A stretch of DNA of 64,000 nucleotides. Origin: Trypanosoma brucei gambiense DAL972 (lineage: Eukaryota; Euglenozoa; Kinetoplastea; Trypanosomatida; Trypanosomatidae). Under the pieces are notes generated by a model, which searched no databases, was not told where the DNA came from, and worked only from the letters and a program-made list of their open reading frames with translations. Location of the stretch: assembly GCF_000210295.1 (NCBI RefSeq), contig NC_026736.1, positions 124,001 through 188,000 of the forward strand, in the 5' to 3' direction. The position numbers were made by a program, and so were the translations under genes. Shown here piece by piece: positions 1 to 9,928 of this stretch (position 1 is the first letter of the stretch; every line of letters starts with the position of its first letter).

Positions 1-238
1 CGCTAATGCCGCCTTTCCGAATTTAAGAGATTGCTGTGATTACATCGCCTATACGTTGGCTGTCGCCTCGCCCGTCCGAACAAGCTTCAGCAGGAAAAGA
101 AAGTTCTCCTGTACTCCACCTTGCAATCAACCTCCCCATCAGCCATTAACAGCGATAAGTGAATTACAGTTTTTTTTTTCCCCGTGTCTTGACTTTTTCC
201 ACATTGAATCGACGACGGTCGAAGGGAACCAACGATGG

Positions 239-2501
239 TCACGCACGTTCCCCTACGCTTTTTGTTGTATCCACACCATCCACTACGGTGTCTGGGAGCT
301 CGCTACCTACCACTTCAGGCAGTCTTGTTAGATTAATCGATCGATTTAGCACGCGCCTCGGCTCCACACAATGCTTGCTGCGACCGGTGGAAGATATTTT
401 AGGTAGTACGAGGGAGCCGGAGCGATTCATCAGCCGACGGCCACTACTTGTGCTACCTTCATAAATTACTCCGCCTTTTGCTGAAGGAGTAGCGTCTTCC
501 CCAACTAACCCCGATTCGCTATCCAACTCAAATATTTCAATCATTTCTTCATCCGGCACAAACGAGTACTTCAACTGACGCGACATACGAAGTCCATCAG
601 GGCGGTGTCGTCTTCTCTTTTTCTCTGAAGAGGCAACCGCAGAATGATTGAGTGAAGTACTATAATACTTGTCCCCAATTTCCATCGAACCACCGAGAAC
701 GCCAACATACACAGAATCTTTTGATGCATCTCCATGTCCTTTGCACGGTGTTGTTCTAGTCGGATATACCTTGTAGACGATGTCCCTCTTTTCAATCTCC
801 CCAGCGAACTCGCCAGGAACTTCCAGCAACGAAAAACTTGAGCGAGACACTCCTTTCTTTGAGCGACGACTTTGTCCTTGTCTGTCTTTTCGTGGGGTTT
901 TGGTGGCGTTTCTTGTGCCTAATGAAGGTATGATCTTTATGTCTTCTGCTGTTTCGGGAATTTCACAACCTTCATTAACTTCAAAATCTGAGAATGTAAT
1001 CGAACGCTCGTTGACTTTGTGTGCGCGACGCCTTTTGGAAGGATGGAGAGTCTTCTTGTCACACGATTCATGTCGAATCACGGACAGGCTGAGCGAATCC
1101 AACTCACTTGCCACAACATCATCAAGAAGTGATATATTACGGTTCGGTGGATGCTTCCGCCGTTTTTTCCTCGAACACTTCTCAGCAGGTTGGTTGGGGT
1201 GTTCATTCAATGCGACCCCACCGATTCGGTGGCGCCGCATTTCGGACGTCTCTTCCTCCACAATCTCATCTGCAAAGTCATCAAAAATAACATCCACAAG
1301 TTGTGAAACATGGTTTTTATTCACACGCCTCCTACGGATGTGTCTTGGAGACTCTGCCAGCGTTGTTACCATTACCGATGCATAGCTCCTATTTTCTGAT
1401 GGCAAAACCTTTGTTCGGCTTTCCACCATCCTGATCTGCGGCATAGTCAACATCGACTCTTTAACGTCGCCGGGACAGCCTTCCCTACAAAACAAGTCAC
1501 CAGCTGGCTTACTGACAACAGTACAGGTGCCCCCGATCCACTCATTTACAGCAATTGGTATAGTGATTCCTCTCATTACGCAATGCTTCCTCACGACAGT
1601 CCCTGCGTCCCCATCGTGTTTTGACACCGTGTTTGATATTGTTATCTCTGGAATCTTATTGACAACCTCTTTGATTTGTTTATCGATACACTCCAGAGCC
1701 TCCATCTCGTCATTCCCAGCTGTTTTCAGCTTCATTTCCCTCGCTTCAATATAAGCTGCCACCTGTTTTAGATGATATAACTGCTCCTTAAAGCTAGGGT
1801 TATCCCAATCAACATCTTCAAACTCCTCCGAAGTAACCTCCACATTGGGATCCCGCAAACGCTTTATCAATTTTTTTATGCATGTGGTTTCAAGTGGATC
1901 TTCCGGCGGCGTGGTACCGGGGATTCGCTCCCCTGACTCAACAGCTTCATATACCTTCTCTTGAAAACAGCCTTGGGCGGGGTGAGCACGACCACGGCAT
2001 ATGTTAATATTAAAGGAATCGTCAGATACGCTTGTCCCTTCGTAGCTGTCACCACCTTCGTCAGTATGATAAACTACTGCTTCCGGTTGAGCTGATACAG
2101 CGCGACGTTCTCACCACAAGTGAAAAATGAAGTGGCTGAAAGTCTGCGCTATTATCTGATGAGTAGTATGAGCTGGTTTCCTCCTCTTCTTCCTCACCGA
2201 TCGTAGCTGAGTAGATTCTCTCTGGAATATAGCCGATGCCCCTATTATCCCTCCCCCGAAATTGACTAGCACGAAGCGGGGAGACATCGCTTTCTCCGAA
2301 AGAACCCGAGTCAGCACTGTCAACAGATGAAGTCTCGAAGTCAGCCCCGCCCCGTCGAGATACACTGGACAACGAGTAGCGCGAAAACTTGGCTTCACAA
2401 TGATCTTTTACAGAACGCTGTTTACAAATTCCGCTACATGGTAACCCGTCCCACTCGGACTTCAGGATTCCAGATAAGCTAGCTTCGCTCGCCAACGTCA
2501 T
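239..2501 (-). CDS. Hypothetical basic-repeat protein, reading frame interrupted once
   Basis: I do not recognise this family. An ATG at 2501 (protein start MTLASEASL) opens a 146-codon frame ending in TGA at 2063-2061. A second frame is open from 2110 down to TGA at 239 and encodes about 620 residues, but it has no ATG until about 1735. The two frames overlap in 2061-2110 and the full span is 3n+1 bases, so one extra base in that overlap would explain the break; a fused product would be about 753 residues. The 5' part is Ser/Glu-rich with a run of acidic residues. The 3' part carries six or seven degenerate units, each a basic cluster (RRRR, RKKRRK, KRRR, KKRRRR) followed by a short hydrophobic/acidic segment. 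No membrane segment is evident. Either a frame-disrupted gene, a strain pseudogene or a sequence error; a shorter protein from 1735 is also possible. Confidence 0.6.
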
Positions 2502-3571
2502 GACGAAAAAGTCCCAATGTGCAAAAAAAAAAGGTTATATATGTACAGATATATACTTTTCCCTACTGTGAACCTGACTCGCTAAACCTTGGTGCAAGAA
2601 AAGAAGGAACACGACTGTGTGAGCCACTTCGGTCAACGGGTAAGAGAATTGAGTATTTTTTTCCATCATTTTCTTCGAGGAGCAAAGTTACGGTAGGGTG
2701 CCAACGCCAAAACAACCATCCTTCACAAAATGCTAACGGTAAACGCCTGCTAACTACAGTTGGCTGATGCTGCAAAAATGTCTTCTCGCCCTTCATGAAA
2801 TGTTGGAGTTTCACTGACGCGCGAACCCCCCCCCCTCCTCCTCAGGCATGTAGAACTTGGCAACTACCATCAGCCAGTGGTGACCTCCCAAACAATATAA
2901 CCAATATCGTGTGCAGCACTACAATCGCAAAGAAAACTTCTCCAAACATCCGGAATGCATAAAGCATGGTAAGATCTGCAGCTCTGATAGCTAACTCTCA
3001 ACCAGGTTTCCCCCAGGAGCTGCACGTAACAGTTGTTTTGCTCGGCGAAGAAAAAGGTGCTCGAACAATTCACACGCAAAAAACATAATAACACTCATCG
3101 ATGTGATCAATCACCATAGCATATGTCTGTGGAGTTCTTATGGGGAACAAACGCACCTTCACACATTTGATTTTTTCGCTAAGGAAGGAGCACTAAGAGA
3201 ATAGCGATACGACGGTAAATATTTCGAGGGAATGAGTCCACAAGAAAGTATTGGTGGAACTCCTCCAAGAACATCGTACAGTTTCTCAAATAGATAACCC
3301 GAACACCAGGGGGGAAAACGTTCACAAAAAAAAGACCTCTTCACCCAACGTACGACGTTTGCATGATCCTACCCCCTTCATTTCCTTAAGTTAGTGATGT
3401 GCACGGTAATATTTACTGCCGAAGTGATAATCATTCATCCACCATAAATTACTTTCTGCAATCACTCACAACCAACGTTTACACCCTTCATTACAACCTT
3501 TTCCTCCATGTTGTTATGGGCGCGCGTTTAGCGCCTATTACGACATTCCTAACTAGTATCATGAACAGCTC
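2502..3571. other. Intergenic spacer in the minus-strand array
   Basis: No convincing gene. It should hold the 3' UTR of the ACP gene and the 5' UTR of the next minus-strand gene. Read on the minus strand, a T-rich tract just before 2501 fits a trans-splicing polypyrimidine signal. A C10 tract lies at 2826-2835. Short ORFs here overlap one another and look non-coding. Confidence 0.6.
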
Positions 3572-4018
3572 TTACTTGGCCATTGGGTTCTGAGAAATGT
3601 ACTCCACTGCATCGGTAATAGACTGAATTTTCTCGGCATCATGATCTGGGATGTCTAAAATAAACTCTTGCTCGATAGCAAAAACAACTTCAACAACGTC
3701 CAGTGAGTTCAATCCAAGATCATTGACGAAGTGTGACTGCGGTGTTACCTTTGAGGCATCGACTTTCTCAAAGTTTTTGACGACTTCAAGTACACGTGTC
3801 AGAACGTCATCTTTGTTTAGGAGGTACTGCCCAGTTCGACCGGCTTCCTCCCCCGCTGCGTGACCTTCAGAGTGAAACCGAACAGGAAGGTACATTGGAA
3901 TAGTAACAGCTTGAGTAGCCATAACCTTCCATGTCGACACTGCGTGGCACCGGCCACGGAGTAGAGAATAAGCGCCAACCTGTGTGGCAAACTTCCTTGC
4001 AAGTTGAGACCGCTGCAT
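3572..4018 (-). CDS. ACP: Mitochondrial acyl carrier protein
   Basis: 148 residues from the ATG at 4018; the open frame upstream of this has only a GTG start. ACP carries the growing acyl chain on a 4'-phosphopantetheine arm in type II fatty acid synthesis and, in mitochondria, also binds LYR proteins. The N-terminal ~60 residues are rich in Arg/Ser/Ala and low in acidic residues, as in a mitochondrial targeting peptide. The carrier domain follows (residues ~66-145), with the attachment motif DLGLNSLDVVE and the modified serine at about residue 105. The residue before this serine is Asn instead of the usual Asp. Helix II and the acidic helix III (DIPDHDAEKI) are intact. Upstream on the minus strand is a T-rich tract suitable for trans-splicing. 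It is the last minus-strand gene before the strand switch. Confidence 0.93.
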   Translation of the reverse strand: MQRSQLARKFATQVGAYSLLRGRCHAVSTWKVMATQAVTIPMYLPVRFHSEGHAAGEEAGRTGQYLLNKDDVLTRVLEVVKNFEKVDASKVTPQSHFVNDLGLNSLDVVEVVFAIEQEFILDIPDHDAEKIQSITDAVEYISQNPMAK

Positions 4019-6318
4019 CGTCGAGCACCTTCTTACAAAAACGATTTTGTAAACAATAAAAAAGCAGGAAAAGTGTAACAACACAGAAGCAATCGCTATA
4101 GCAGAGAAAGTTCACCCATCACACAACTACGCTGAATGAGGGGATCAATTACAATTTACAAACAAAAGATGGAATCCGAAACGACAGTTGTCAAAATGTC
4201 TTGCAACAAACCGTACAGTACGGTTATCATAGGACTTTCGTTAATGTAGTGGTGTGCAGACATGTTCGAAAACAAAGAAGTAACGGAGCGACAGGTAGAT
4301 GATAAAACAAAAAGTACTTAATATTCATATGTTTAATTTTTCAACGTACTAGACACCCGATCCTCCTTTTCCCTGGCACGGAAATACGCCCCACCTCCAA
4401 TTCCTACGCATAGCCGAGCAACACAACTCATTACAACACGAGAACCGAAGATCAGACGTCAACACAACGTATACGTAAACGGTGCATAAAAATTTAACCT
4501 CACAATTGCCTTCCACCATTGGGAAGATAGGAAAGATGAGAGGGTAAACTTGAGAAAAGAGAGAAAGCTTTCAGAACCATACAGCGAGGAGCACATTTAG
4601 AACAAGCTGCAGAAACAGAATTATTATCATCAGCACGCGGAACAGTGGCTAGAATTCCCCTTTGTTCATTTCCAAATAAGCTGTAATGACAAAAATGAAC
4701 CACGTAAATCATGTTTCCATTAGAAGTATCACGGTGTTGAATAGTCGACCGCAACACCAAAATAATAACGATATTGATAAGAAGTGTTATAAAATCGAGC
4801 AAAGGATAAAAGAACACCCCAAGTGATTCGCTCAGGGACACTTCGCCAAAGCAACCGCGCTGCAAACCAAAACCCTTCGCCGGCACCTGATATTCATCCT
4901 ATCATGTACCACACCTACCCCCAAAAAGGCAAAGAAGCAAACTCTAGTAAAGAAGCAGGCAGCTATCCACCAAAACAGGTTAAAGCCAACCGCGGCAATC
5001 AATTCAACGAAGTGACGGCAAAAATACCACCCTCAGGTTCCATAATGCGCTCACCACAAAACCTGATAACACCTCAAATGTAATTTAACAATTGCCACAG
5101 CACAACAACAGTGCTCTTTCAACATACGTTCCGAAGACTCCTCCCTTCGGTTTCAACTGACAGGCACTGAAGGACATTCACAACTCTGCTTGTGTTGTGC
5201 ATATTATCGGCGAAAACATAATTGTTTACATCAACGCTAACAAGAAGAGAATATGAGAACAAAAGTCAGCCAATACAACACGGTTAATAAGAAAAACATA
5301 ACATGTTATAGCTTCATTACGGCATATCCCCTTACTAATCACTACAATAGCAGAGAGCTCGGTAGCTGTGACGGAGTGGAAACGAAAATGAAAAAGGAAA
5401 TCAATTTGAAAACACACAAAATTCCAAAATGTGCCCCGACGAGGAATCGTATGAAACGCATCCGCCCCATGCTGAGGGGGACATCTCTCTTTGCACGAAA
5501 AAAGGTTAATACTGATCCGGTTTCGGAGAAGAACAACAAGGCATTTGTGTGGCACATGACAGCAATATGGAAAAAAGAGAACGGACAACATCAAATACAA
5601 ACGGTGCTCTGTTGTGAGCATTGACAGCCCTCTTCAAAAGTTTTTGTTGCAATGGACGGGCGACCGGTCCGCACATGAAGTGGCAAAACGTTGGAACACG
5701 ATTACCTGGTCGTGATGCAGTGTTGTACTTCGCGACGGAACCGCAGCGGCTGGTTGCGCGACGGAAAATCTTCAATCTTGGAGGGAATGCGCCAAATCAT
5801 TTTGCGTAAGGAACTCCATCCAAGGATCGCGGACATACAAGAAACCCCACACACCCCAGCTGTTACATGCCCCGCAAAATATTTGGGGAGGTGGAGCACT
5901 GTCGGGTCGCAAACTTTCGCATCGACCGGAGCGACCGCCGCCCGTTCGTTTACTCTTCAAGGAAACCGGAGCAGCATTTGCAGGGAAACGGAGTGATATT
6001 CAAACCCCTCTTACCCAGAGCGTAATAACAAGTTGGGCGGCTCGGGTAAAGCACGGAGGCACACCGATAGAAAAGACACCCTGCGACAAACAGTAGTGCA
6101 TCAAAGCACAAGAGAATTAAAATGTAAAACGGGATCCGAATAGCTCAAGTGAATGGGTTGCCGGCATGGCACGGCCGCCAACAGCTGGGGATACTCGAAA
6201 TTGGAGACCACGCACCGACGGCTGCGGTCTCGAAACTTTACCGTCCTGGTGCTTTACGGGCCGTAGCCTCCTTTGGATGATTTCGGAACCACAAAGGAAA
6301 CAAATTGCCCCAGTGGTC

Positions 6319-6333
6319 AAAAAAAAAAAAAAA
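6319..6333 (+). repeat. A15 homopolymer tract
   Basis: Fifteen consecutive A residues inside the strand-switch region. Such a tract could be the tail of an old retroposed sequence or simply a homopolymer. I could not identify an element body or a flanking target-site duplication. Confidence 0.7.
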
Positions 6334-6779
6334 GTAGTACTTGACAAGCTGTGGAGCGCACTAGGGGAACGACGGAGCTTTGCCTTCCCCCCGTATCAAA
6401 ATGTTTGAAGGGAGGAAGCGGACAGGAGGGGGACAGGAATCGTAAGAGCCGTACGCCCCAACAGGTAGTAAGTGTTTTTGCAACAGTGTATTACGGAATG
6501 GGTTTTAATATAATTGCGGCTGGGGCGGCTGAATGTATACTCATTTTGCTGAGAGGAAAGCTTCGCAGTGAGGTAAGTGTAGGGAGATGGGCGTGCCAAA
6601 GGCAGCTCGGTATTGTGGAGCGCTTCTGGTAGCGGAGCTGGTTCCAGAGCCTATCTATTGCCAACGCCGCCTCAGGAAACCTGAGGAGTAAATAGCGTCT
6701 CCAAAAATGCAAAAAGGGGGAAATGTTTGCAAAACAGGAATGTGAGATGGCACACCAAGTGCCATGTACGGGGTCCTTC

Positions 6780-6805
6780 TTTTTTTTTTTTTTTAGGGGG
6801 GGGGG
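6780..6805. repeat. T15-A-G10 homopolymer pair
   Basis: Fifteen T residues, one A, then ten G residues. The tract lies 446 bases right of the A15 tract and in the opposite sense, so the two look like a tail-to-tail pair. The G tract could affect local structure or read accuracy. Confidence 0.75.
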
Positions 6806-6839
6806 CAGCGCTACTTTTCTGAACTGAAAGATCTACGGA

Positions 6840-7060
6840 CACCGTGTGTGGCAATGTTAGGGTGCGGCGGCTCCCCGGTGAGGTTGACGCTCCCCAAAAT
6901 GAGAGGCGTGGTTGCTGCTCCAGCTCCTAACATGGGGAAGAAGGAATTTGACATGTAAATTTCTGACCTACCGCAGTTTGTTGTATGCTTCAGGTGTGGG
7001 GAGTTAAGTAAGCACTGGTGCAAATTTGTGCCTTACCGGTGTTGCTGCTGCATCGACGCT
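6840..7060 (+). pseudogene. Possible decayed DWNN/zinc-knuckle (RBBP6/Mpe1-like) fragment
   Basis: Two motifs occur in the order seen in RBBP6/Mpe1 proteins. At 6853-6879 one frame reads NVRVRRLPG, resembling the end of a DWNN ubiquitin-like domain. At 6986-7021 another frame reads VCFRCGELSKHWC, resembling the first half of a CCHC zinc knuckle with spacing disturbed. A TAA at about 6956 and at least one frameshift separate them, so no protein can be made as is. Both motifs are short and chance is possible; the minus strand here also has a proline-rich open frame. This is an inference from short motifs only. Confidence 0.25.
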
Positions 7061-8317
7061 AGTAGTGGTAGTGGACTGTGGAGCATTCGAGCAACCGGGT
7101 GGTAGGAGTTTTGTTTCTTCTGTGGTTCGGACCCGACGGTGTGGCGTTGCCTCGTTCAAATGTGTAGCGGGTTGTGGTTCATAATAGGAATATGCGGGCT
7201 GAGTGGGCGGCGGAACTGGAGGCAGCGGCGGCCGCCGCATTGGCCGTGGTGCGTGCAGTTGTGACAGTTCAGTGGGCTGTGTATCAGATTTGGTGTTTTA
7301 GTGGACAGGGTATGTTGCGCCAGTGGTACCGGACGGTGGAGGCGTTTTTTTTTGTCACTCTGCAATTGTTTTGCAGTACAGCTGGAAATGGCACTCTCGC
7401 ATCTGCGCTTTTGTATTTTATTTCTGGACTTTTTTGATGCATCAACTCTGCGCGAAGGGAGGTTTGTGGAATTGCGTGTTTTTTTGTGTGTGTATTCTTT
7501 CTTGCTTGTGCCACTGTTTGCTTTATTGGACTGATATAGAAAATACGAATATACGTAGTGTTGGTCGGTGCCGTATTGACCAACGTTCCTTCGATGATAT
7601 TATCACTCTGCCGCTGCCTCCTGAAAGCGTGCTACCATGCAACTGTGCGATTGCTTTTATTTTCAAGGGCGGAAAAGGCTTTAAAGGTAAAACAAATCAG
7701 TGATGCTGAGCAGCGTTGTTTTTAGAAGCGAGATGAAACATGGTGTATATGTGTATGTGACTACGAGAAGGGAGAAGTTGGTGCGTACCAAATTTTATTA
7801 TATTACTCTCACTTCGACCCGATATATTTTGTCTATTTGTTTAATATATATAATGCTCTCACAGTTTGATACATTTGTCGCACCTCCTAAATGGTTTCTA
7901 AGAGGCGGTGCTTCCGAGGGGTCAAGGCTGATGTCGATTACCTAGCAGCTGGTGTTATTGATGGTGATTTCTTTGTATGTGTCGAGCACTTACTTAAAGC
8001 TGCGCCTCAGTTATAAACTTCATTAAATAAATGTTATAAAGCAGTGATCATTTTAAAGGTGCTCCTGTCTTTGGTGGACGAAATTTGTGTGGGTTTTATT
8101 TTGGGAGTTGCAAGTTGGGTATATGTGGTTATTTCGTGTCATTTTTTTTAAACTTAAGGAATAGTTAGTTTTTTTGTTTCCCTTTCGTCTCGTGGTTTCG
8201 ATACGTCGCAGTACATATCTCTACTCCTTTTATCATCTTTTGTTTCTCCCAAGAATTAAGAAAGAACCTTTTTTCACTGCGTGTGTGTTCACATTTCCCC
8301 TCTAAGAAGCACAAGAC

Positions 8318-9616
8318 ATGCAAACTCCGCTACGTCCAACAATTTTCCCGGAGGGCATAGAAGGGTCTCAGACCGCCGATTCCAGTATAAAGGTAGCATG
8401 CGGCCGCGATTCAAGCGGTAGAGCAAGCGGATCACCCCCTGATCGTGAGCGCCGGCTTCATCAACGCGAGAAGCAATTGTCTTTTGGGTATGCGACCGAA
8501 GGGTACAACAATATGATTAAGTTGGTGGAGCACGATCCCTTATTAAAAAGTGGTGGTATTATCCCCCTCTCACCCCCTGACGTCAACAAGGGAAGTAAAA
8601 GAGTTTGGGATGTTTCGTTACGGAAGTGGCGCCGGGCGCTGCATATGTTTGATTGCGTATTTATTGAGGGGGAGGATGAAAACAAGAAGACACTTGAGAG
8701 TGTAATAGAAGAGCAACGATTGCAGTGGGTGAGTACCGCATATTCCGGCAGGCGGAAAGAAGATCGCGTAAAGGTTTCTGCCAGTACGATCACAAATGCT
8801 CAGAATTCTCCTCACGTTTGCAAGAAGCTGCATGTTGAGGAGTGCCTGAAAGTAATTCTTCGTGAGGAAAGTTGCTATGAACCTGTTGGCAACGTCGTTC
8901 CAGTATCTGCTTCATCATTACTTAAAGGTGCTGATATATCCCCTGCAGATGCAGGCATCAAGATATTTGTCGCGCCGTCTCCACAGAATCAGTGCAAACA
9001 AACTCCTGTTCGATCCGGTGCAGTTTGTTCGCGTGTGGCTCCACGGTGTCTCAATTTTGACTCATCTACGCCTATGCAGAGTAAAGTGCCCCTGAATGGT
9101 GTACAGGAAGTTAAACACCTTCAAACTTGTGTTCCGCCGCAGCCGAAAGAAAATAAAAACATATGGGTAACGCCAACGATGTGGGTGGACGATGGCGCGC
9201 GCACTTCACCTTTTACATCAATTTACCAACCACCAGTGTTGGAGCAAGTGAGTGAGGTTCAGCAAACTCCTCTAAACTGGAATCTTTTTATTCCTCCTCA
9301 GACATATGTGTGTACACCCCAACCAGCAACTGCACCGGGAATCGTTTTCGACAAATTTACTCCGAACACTGCTCCGAGGCGGCTTACGATCCTCAGGGAT
9401 AGTAATACAAAGTCACGAGGTGGCGAAGTGGACGTGCTGAAGAGAAATCTTTTCCCTAACAGTGTAATGTCACCATCCCACACTGATTCACTGGAAAAGG
9501 TATTTCACCCCAACACACCGTTAACCCGTTCGTGTGTACGGGGCGAAGTGCCTGAAATAGAAGCAAACAAACCAACGGGTGCTGATTGTGCCCAACAGAT
9601 ATTATTCACAGAGTAA
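8318..9616 (+). CDS. SLBP: Histone RNA hairpin-binding protein (SLBP)-type protein
   Basis: 432 residues from the ATG at 8318. A polypyrimidine tract and AG at about 8222-8253 lie just upstream, so this is the first gene of the rightward array. Residues ~42-113 match the SLBP RNA-binding domain. The first helix begins RERRLHQREKQLSFGYAT, followed by EGYNNMIKLV, corresponding to the Tyr-containing helix of SLBP. The SPP-D segment stands where metazoan SLBP has TPNK, and the domain closes with KRVWDVSLRKWRRALHMFD, matching the family's SRRSWDxxxxxWxxxLHxWD. SLBP binds the 3' stem-loop of histone mRNA in other eukaryotes. The remaining ~320 residues are Ser/Pro-rich, low complexity and not recognised. 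The phosphorylatable Thr of TPNK is replaced. Family assignment is good; function in an organism with polyadenylated histone mRNAs is open. Confidence 0.82.
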   Translation: MQTPLRPTIFPEGIEGSQTADSSIKVACGRDSSGRASGSPPDRERRLHQREKQLSFGYATEGYNNMIKLVEHDPLLKSGGIIPLSPPDVNKGSKRVWDVSLRKWRRALHMFDCVFIEGEDENKKTLESVIEEQRLQWVSTAYSGRRKEDRVKVSASTITNAQNSPHVCKKLHVEECLKVILREESCYEPVGNVVPVSASSLLKGADISPADAGIKIFVAPSPQNQCKQTPVRSGAVCSRVAPRCLNFDSSTPMQSKVPLNGVQEVKHLQTCVPPQPKENKNIWVTPTMWVDDGARTSPFTSIYQPPVLEQVSEVQQTPLNWNLFIPPQTYVCTPQPATAPGIVFDKFTPNTAPRRLTILRDSNTKSRGGEVDVLKRNLFPNSVMSPSHTDSLEKVFHPNTPLTRSCVRGEVPEIEANKPTGADCAQQILFTE

Positions 9617-9928
9617 TATCGGATATAGAAAAAAAAAAAGAAATGATATTCCTGAAACGCAGGATCCACATATTTTTTCTTTTCGGTTTAAAGGAAAAAA
9701 ACATAGATCTCTTTTGTCTTTGGTTTTGGTGGGGGAGAAAGAAGATGATTCATAATTACTTCTTTAATTAGGATAGTTTCCTGAAGTCGCATTGGTTGCT
9801 AAATGTGTGCGTTAATAAGTATGATGAAACAAACTGTATATATTTTGGTTACTAGTTTTATCTTGGACAGTTCATGATTTTTTTGTTTTCCTTCCTCCCA
9901 AAGAGTGCTGAAGGACAATCGTTAAAAA
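9617..9928 (+). other. Intergenic spacer with trans-splice acceptor
   Basis: UTR sequence. A polypyrimidine tract at about 9877-9899 followed by AG at 9902-9903 is the likely spliced-leader acceptor for the ankyrin gene, giving a 5' UTR of about 25 bases. No gene seen. Confidence 0.6.

Larger units (their letters stand above)
4019..8317. promoter_or_regulatory. Divergent strand-switch region, likely bidirectional transcription start region
   Basis: Genes to the left are on the minus strand and all genes to the right are on the plus strand, so RNA polymerase II must start in both directions somewhere in these 4.3 kb. By eye, the plus strand is A/C-rich at about 4120-5450 (so G/T-rich in the leftward direction) and G/T-rich at about 7040-8310. 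Each arm is therefore GT-rich on its own coding strand, as reported for GT-rich start regions in T. brucei. The middle (5640-6660) is more GC-balanced. The region contains an A15 tract (6319-6333), a T15 tract followed by G10 (6780-6805) and a possible decayed gene (6840-7060). The ORFs at 4500-4886 and 5226-5624 lack coding character. No tRNA was found. Confidence 0.75.

Noticed and set aside
4500..4886. 128-codon minus-strand ORF with one hydrophobic segment
   Set aside because: No ATG start near the 5' end and no family resemblance.
5226..5624. Two overlapping ORFs of 131 and 123 codons on opposite strands
   Set aside because: Neither has recognisable motifs or coding composition; they are mutual shadows in the A/C-rich arm of the strand switch.
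6141..6151. Sequence matching a tRNA A-box
   Set aside because: The D-stem cannot form (no matching GAGC) and no proper B-box follows, so it is not a tRNA gene.
7004..7240. Proline-rich 78-codon minus-strand ORF in the strand-switch region
   Set aside because: Composition reflects the GC/GT bias of the strand; no clear splice signal, and it overlaps the more suggestive plus-strand zinc-knuckle motif.
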